Assembly: GCA_946546075.1 (NCBI GenBank)
Contig: CAMNNV010000010.1
Span: forward strand, 1-16,224
Length of the DNA stretch: 16,224 bases
Source: an uncultured Bacillota bacterium
GTDB taxonomy: Bacteria; Bacillota; Clostridia; Peptostreptococcales; Anaerovoracaceae
Reading direction: 5' to 3'
Positions 15,300 to 16,224 of the stretch are shown here, piece after piece; the first letter of the stretch is position 1, and every line of letters begins with the position of its first letter. The notes under the pieces are model-generated. The model was not told the origin of the DNA and searched no databases. It saw nothing but the letters and a program-made list of their open reading frames with translations. Position numbers and translations under genes: made by a program.

Positions 15300-15323
15300 A
15301 AAAAAACAGAACCCGTGGTCCTG
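15300..15323 (-). terminator. Intrinsic terminator of the predicted small RNA
   Basis: On the minus strand CAGGACC, loop ACG and GGUUCUG (15323-15307) are followed by seven T (15306-15300). The stem has one G-U pair that would be A-C on the other strand, so only the minus-strand RNA folds fully. No coding gene ends within 200 bases, so it must end a non-coding transcript or act as an attenuator upstream of rnf. Confidence 0.8.
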
Positions 15324-15505
15324 CTTTCCTTTTGTTGTCTTGTCGTTTGTCGTTTGATTACATGTTTCCTTAATGGAGGGTGCCTATATCAGCGGACGCG
15401 TCTTTTAGGGGAGACGCGCCCGCAAGAGTTTCAATAGGCGGAAATGAGGTAAGGTTTTGTATGAGTAAAATAGTTTTACAAAGGAGGTTAGGTTTGACTA
15501 ACTCC
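15300..15505 (-). ncRNA. Predicted structured non-coding RNA of about 206 nt between serS and rnfC
   Basis: Its predicted start (near 15505) lies seven bases past a strong promoter and its end is a clear intrinsic terminator. The RNA opens at once with a hairpin, GGAGUUAG pairing with CUAACCUCC (15505-15483, one bulged C). The core is a long hairpin: GCCUAU with AUAGGC (15439-15434 and 15387-15382), an asymmetric internal loop, then a 12-bp stem GCGGGCGCGUCU with AGACGCGUCCGC (15423-15412 and 15403-15392) and the loop CCCCUAAA. A CA-rich unpaired stretch with a repeated CAAACGA follows before the terminator. Wobble pairs in two stems become A-C mismatches on the plus strand, fixing the strand. 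No useful reading frame was found. It does not look like 6S, SRP, tmRNA, RNase P, a T-box or a riboswitch that I know. It may be a trans-acting RNA or an rnf leader. Confidence 0.6.
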
Positions 15506-15511
15506 ACTCAT

Positions 15512-15540
15512 ATAGTACCATCACTCCCAGTTAGTGTCAA
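15512..15540 (-). promoter_or_regulatory. Strong promoter of the predicted small RNA
   Basis: The minus strand has perfect TTGACA (15540-15535), a 17-base spacer and TACTAT (15517-15512) with TG one base before it (extended -10). It begins 23 bases after the serS stop codon. Predicted start is near 15505. Confidence 0.7.
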
Positions 15541-15563
15541 CAAACTTTTTCGAAAATATGAAA

Positions 15564-16224
15564 TTATTTTTCGATCTTATCTACGCCCATGTATTTTCTC
15601 AAAGGTTCCGGGATCACGACCGATCCGTCAGCCTGCTGGAAGTTCTCCAGAACTGCTGCAGTCGTTCTTCCGATGGCAAGGCCTGATCCATTGAGTGTGT
15701 GGAGATATTCCGGCTTGCCGCCAGCTTCTCTTCTGAATCTGATGTTCGCTCTTCTTGCCTGGAAGTCCAGGAAGTTGGAGCAGGAGGAGATCTCCACATA
15801 TCTGCCGTAGCTTGGCATCCATACTTCGATATCGTATGTGCATGCTGATGAGAAACCCAGATCTCCCGTGGAGAGTCTTACTACTCTGTAAGGGATGCCC
15901 AGAATCTTCAGTACTTCTTCTGCATCATTTGTCAGAGTCTCCAGTTCGTCCCAGGAGTCCTCCGGTCTGCAGAATTTAACGAGTTCTACTTTATTGAACT
16001 GGTGCTGTCTGATGAGACCTCTCGTATCTCTTCCTGCAGAACCTGCTTCTGCTCTGAAGCAAGGTGTATATGCAGTATAGTGGATCGGAAGTTCTGCTTC
16101 CGGGATGATCTCCTGCGCCAGCAGGTTCGTTACAGGAACCTCTGCTGTCGGGATCAGGAAGAAGTCCTTCTGTGGGATGTAGAACATATCCTCTTCAAAC
16201 TTAGGAAGCTGACCTGTTCCTGTC
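15564..16224 (-). CDS. serS: Seryl-tRNA synthetase, C-terminal half (5' end outside window)
   Basis: The last 219 residues of a class II seryl-tRNA synthetase (usual length about 425), which charges tRNA-Ser and tRNA-Sec. The visible part starts at TGTGQLPKFEEDMF, in the catalytic domain. Class II motif 2 is in the stretch FRAEAGSAGRDTRGL followed by RQHQFNKVELVKF. The serine and ATP pocket continues in SSCSNFLDFQARR, and motif 3 is GSGLAIGRTTAAVLEN near the end. The frame is open to the window edge and ends in TAA at 15566-15564 after VDKIEK. No clear hairpin terminator follows before the small-RNA promoter, so some serS transcripts may run into the region upstream of rnf. Confidence 0.97.
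   Translation of the reverse strand, partial: TGTGQLPKFEEDMFYIPQKDFFLIPTAEVPVTNLLAQEIIPEAELPIHYTAYTPCFRAEAGSAGRDTRGLIRQHQFNKVELVKFCRPEDSWDELETLTNDAEEVLKILGIPYRVVRLSTGDLGFSSACTYDIEVWMPSYGRYVEISSCSNFLDFQARRANIRFRREAGGKPEYLHTLNGSGLAIGRTTAAVLENFQQADGSVVIPEPLRKYMGVDKIEK

Noticed and set aside
15341..15356. Short tandem TCGTTTG repeat (CAAACGA on the RNA strand), considered as a CRISPR-like or integration repeat.
   Set aside because: Only two adjacent 7-base copies with no spacers; more likely low-complexity single-stranded RNA.
15300..15505. T-box or classical riboswitch for the structured RNA.
   Set aside because: No T-box sequence (GGTGGTACCGCG type) and no recognised aptamer core such as FMN, TPP, SAM, cobalamin or c-di-GMP was seen.
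15461..15694. A plus-strand frame starting at ATG 15461, with a GAGGTAAG ahead of it, running into antisense serS.
   Set aside because: Most of its length is the mirror of conserved serS codons, and the start lies in the structured RNA region; no plus-strand promoter was seen.

Overview
The window looks like a chromosomal segment of an anaerobic clostridial bacterium (order Eubacteriales or close to it). The grounds are a complete Rnf operon in the clostridial order C-D-G-E-A-B, AGGAGG-type ribosome sites, TTGACA/TATAAT promoters, many intrinsic terminators and a roughly balanced GC content. No tRNA, rRNA, CRISPR array, insertion sequence or phage gene was seen; this is mostly core-type gene content with a few unexplained elements.

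Layout. Bases 1-733 hold most of aroD (type I dehydroquinase), minus strand, with its own extended -10 promoter. An ECF transporter S component (917-1480, minus) is divergent from a MocR-type regulator (1594-2982, plus); they share an AT-rich dyad. The pair looks like regulated vitamin uptake, plausibly vitamin B6. The MocR protein lacks the lysine that normally holds PLP. Its 3' end overlaps, tail to tail, a YfhO-family membrane glycosyltransferase whose terminator lies wholly inside the MocR reading frame. YfhO is the last gene of a tight minus-strand operon apbE, GtrB/CsbB-type glycosyltransferase, yfhO (7552 to 2870).

Divergent from apbE, and starting only 16 bases away, are a NusG-domain-II membrane protein and a Gx-family membrane protein (7569-8451). 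I recall this pair as EetA/EetB in flavin-based extracellular electron transfer loci. A LysR regulator (8446-9318, minus) with a dyad operator faces an unrecognised two-helix small membrane protein (9447-9704, plus).

The right half is rnfCDGEAB (15037 to 9877, minus), the ferredoxin:NAD+ oxidoreductase ion pump. It is closed by a 12-bp-stem terminator, and three of its junctions are TAATG stop/start overlaps. ApbE covalently attaches FMN to RnfG and RnfD, so the nearby apbE fits functionally. Beyond it is the 3' half of serS (15564 to the window edge, minus).

The most unusual part is the 526-base gap between serS and rnfC. It holds a near-consensus promoter, a predicted structured RNA of about 206 nt ending in a strong intrinsic terminator, a second promoter for rnf with a perfect 7-11-7 dyad at its predicted start point, and a stable hairpin just before the rnfC ribosome site. 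I do not recognise the RNA as a known family; it is the best candidate here for something undescribed.
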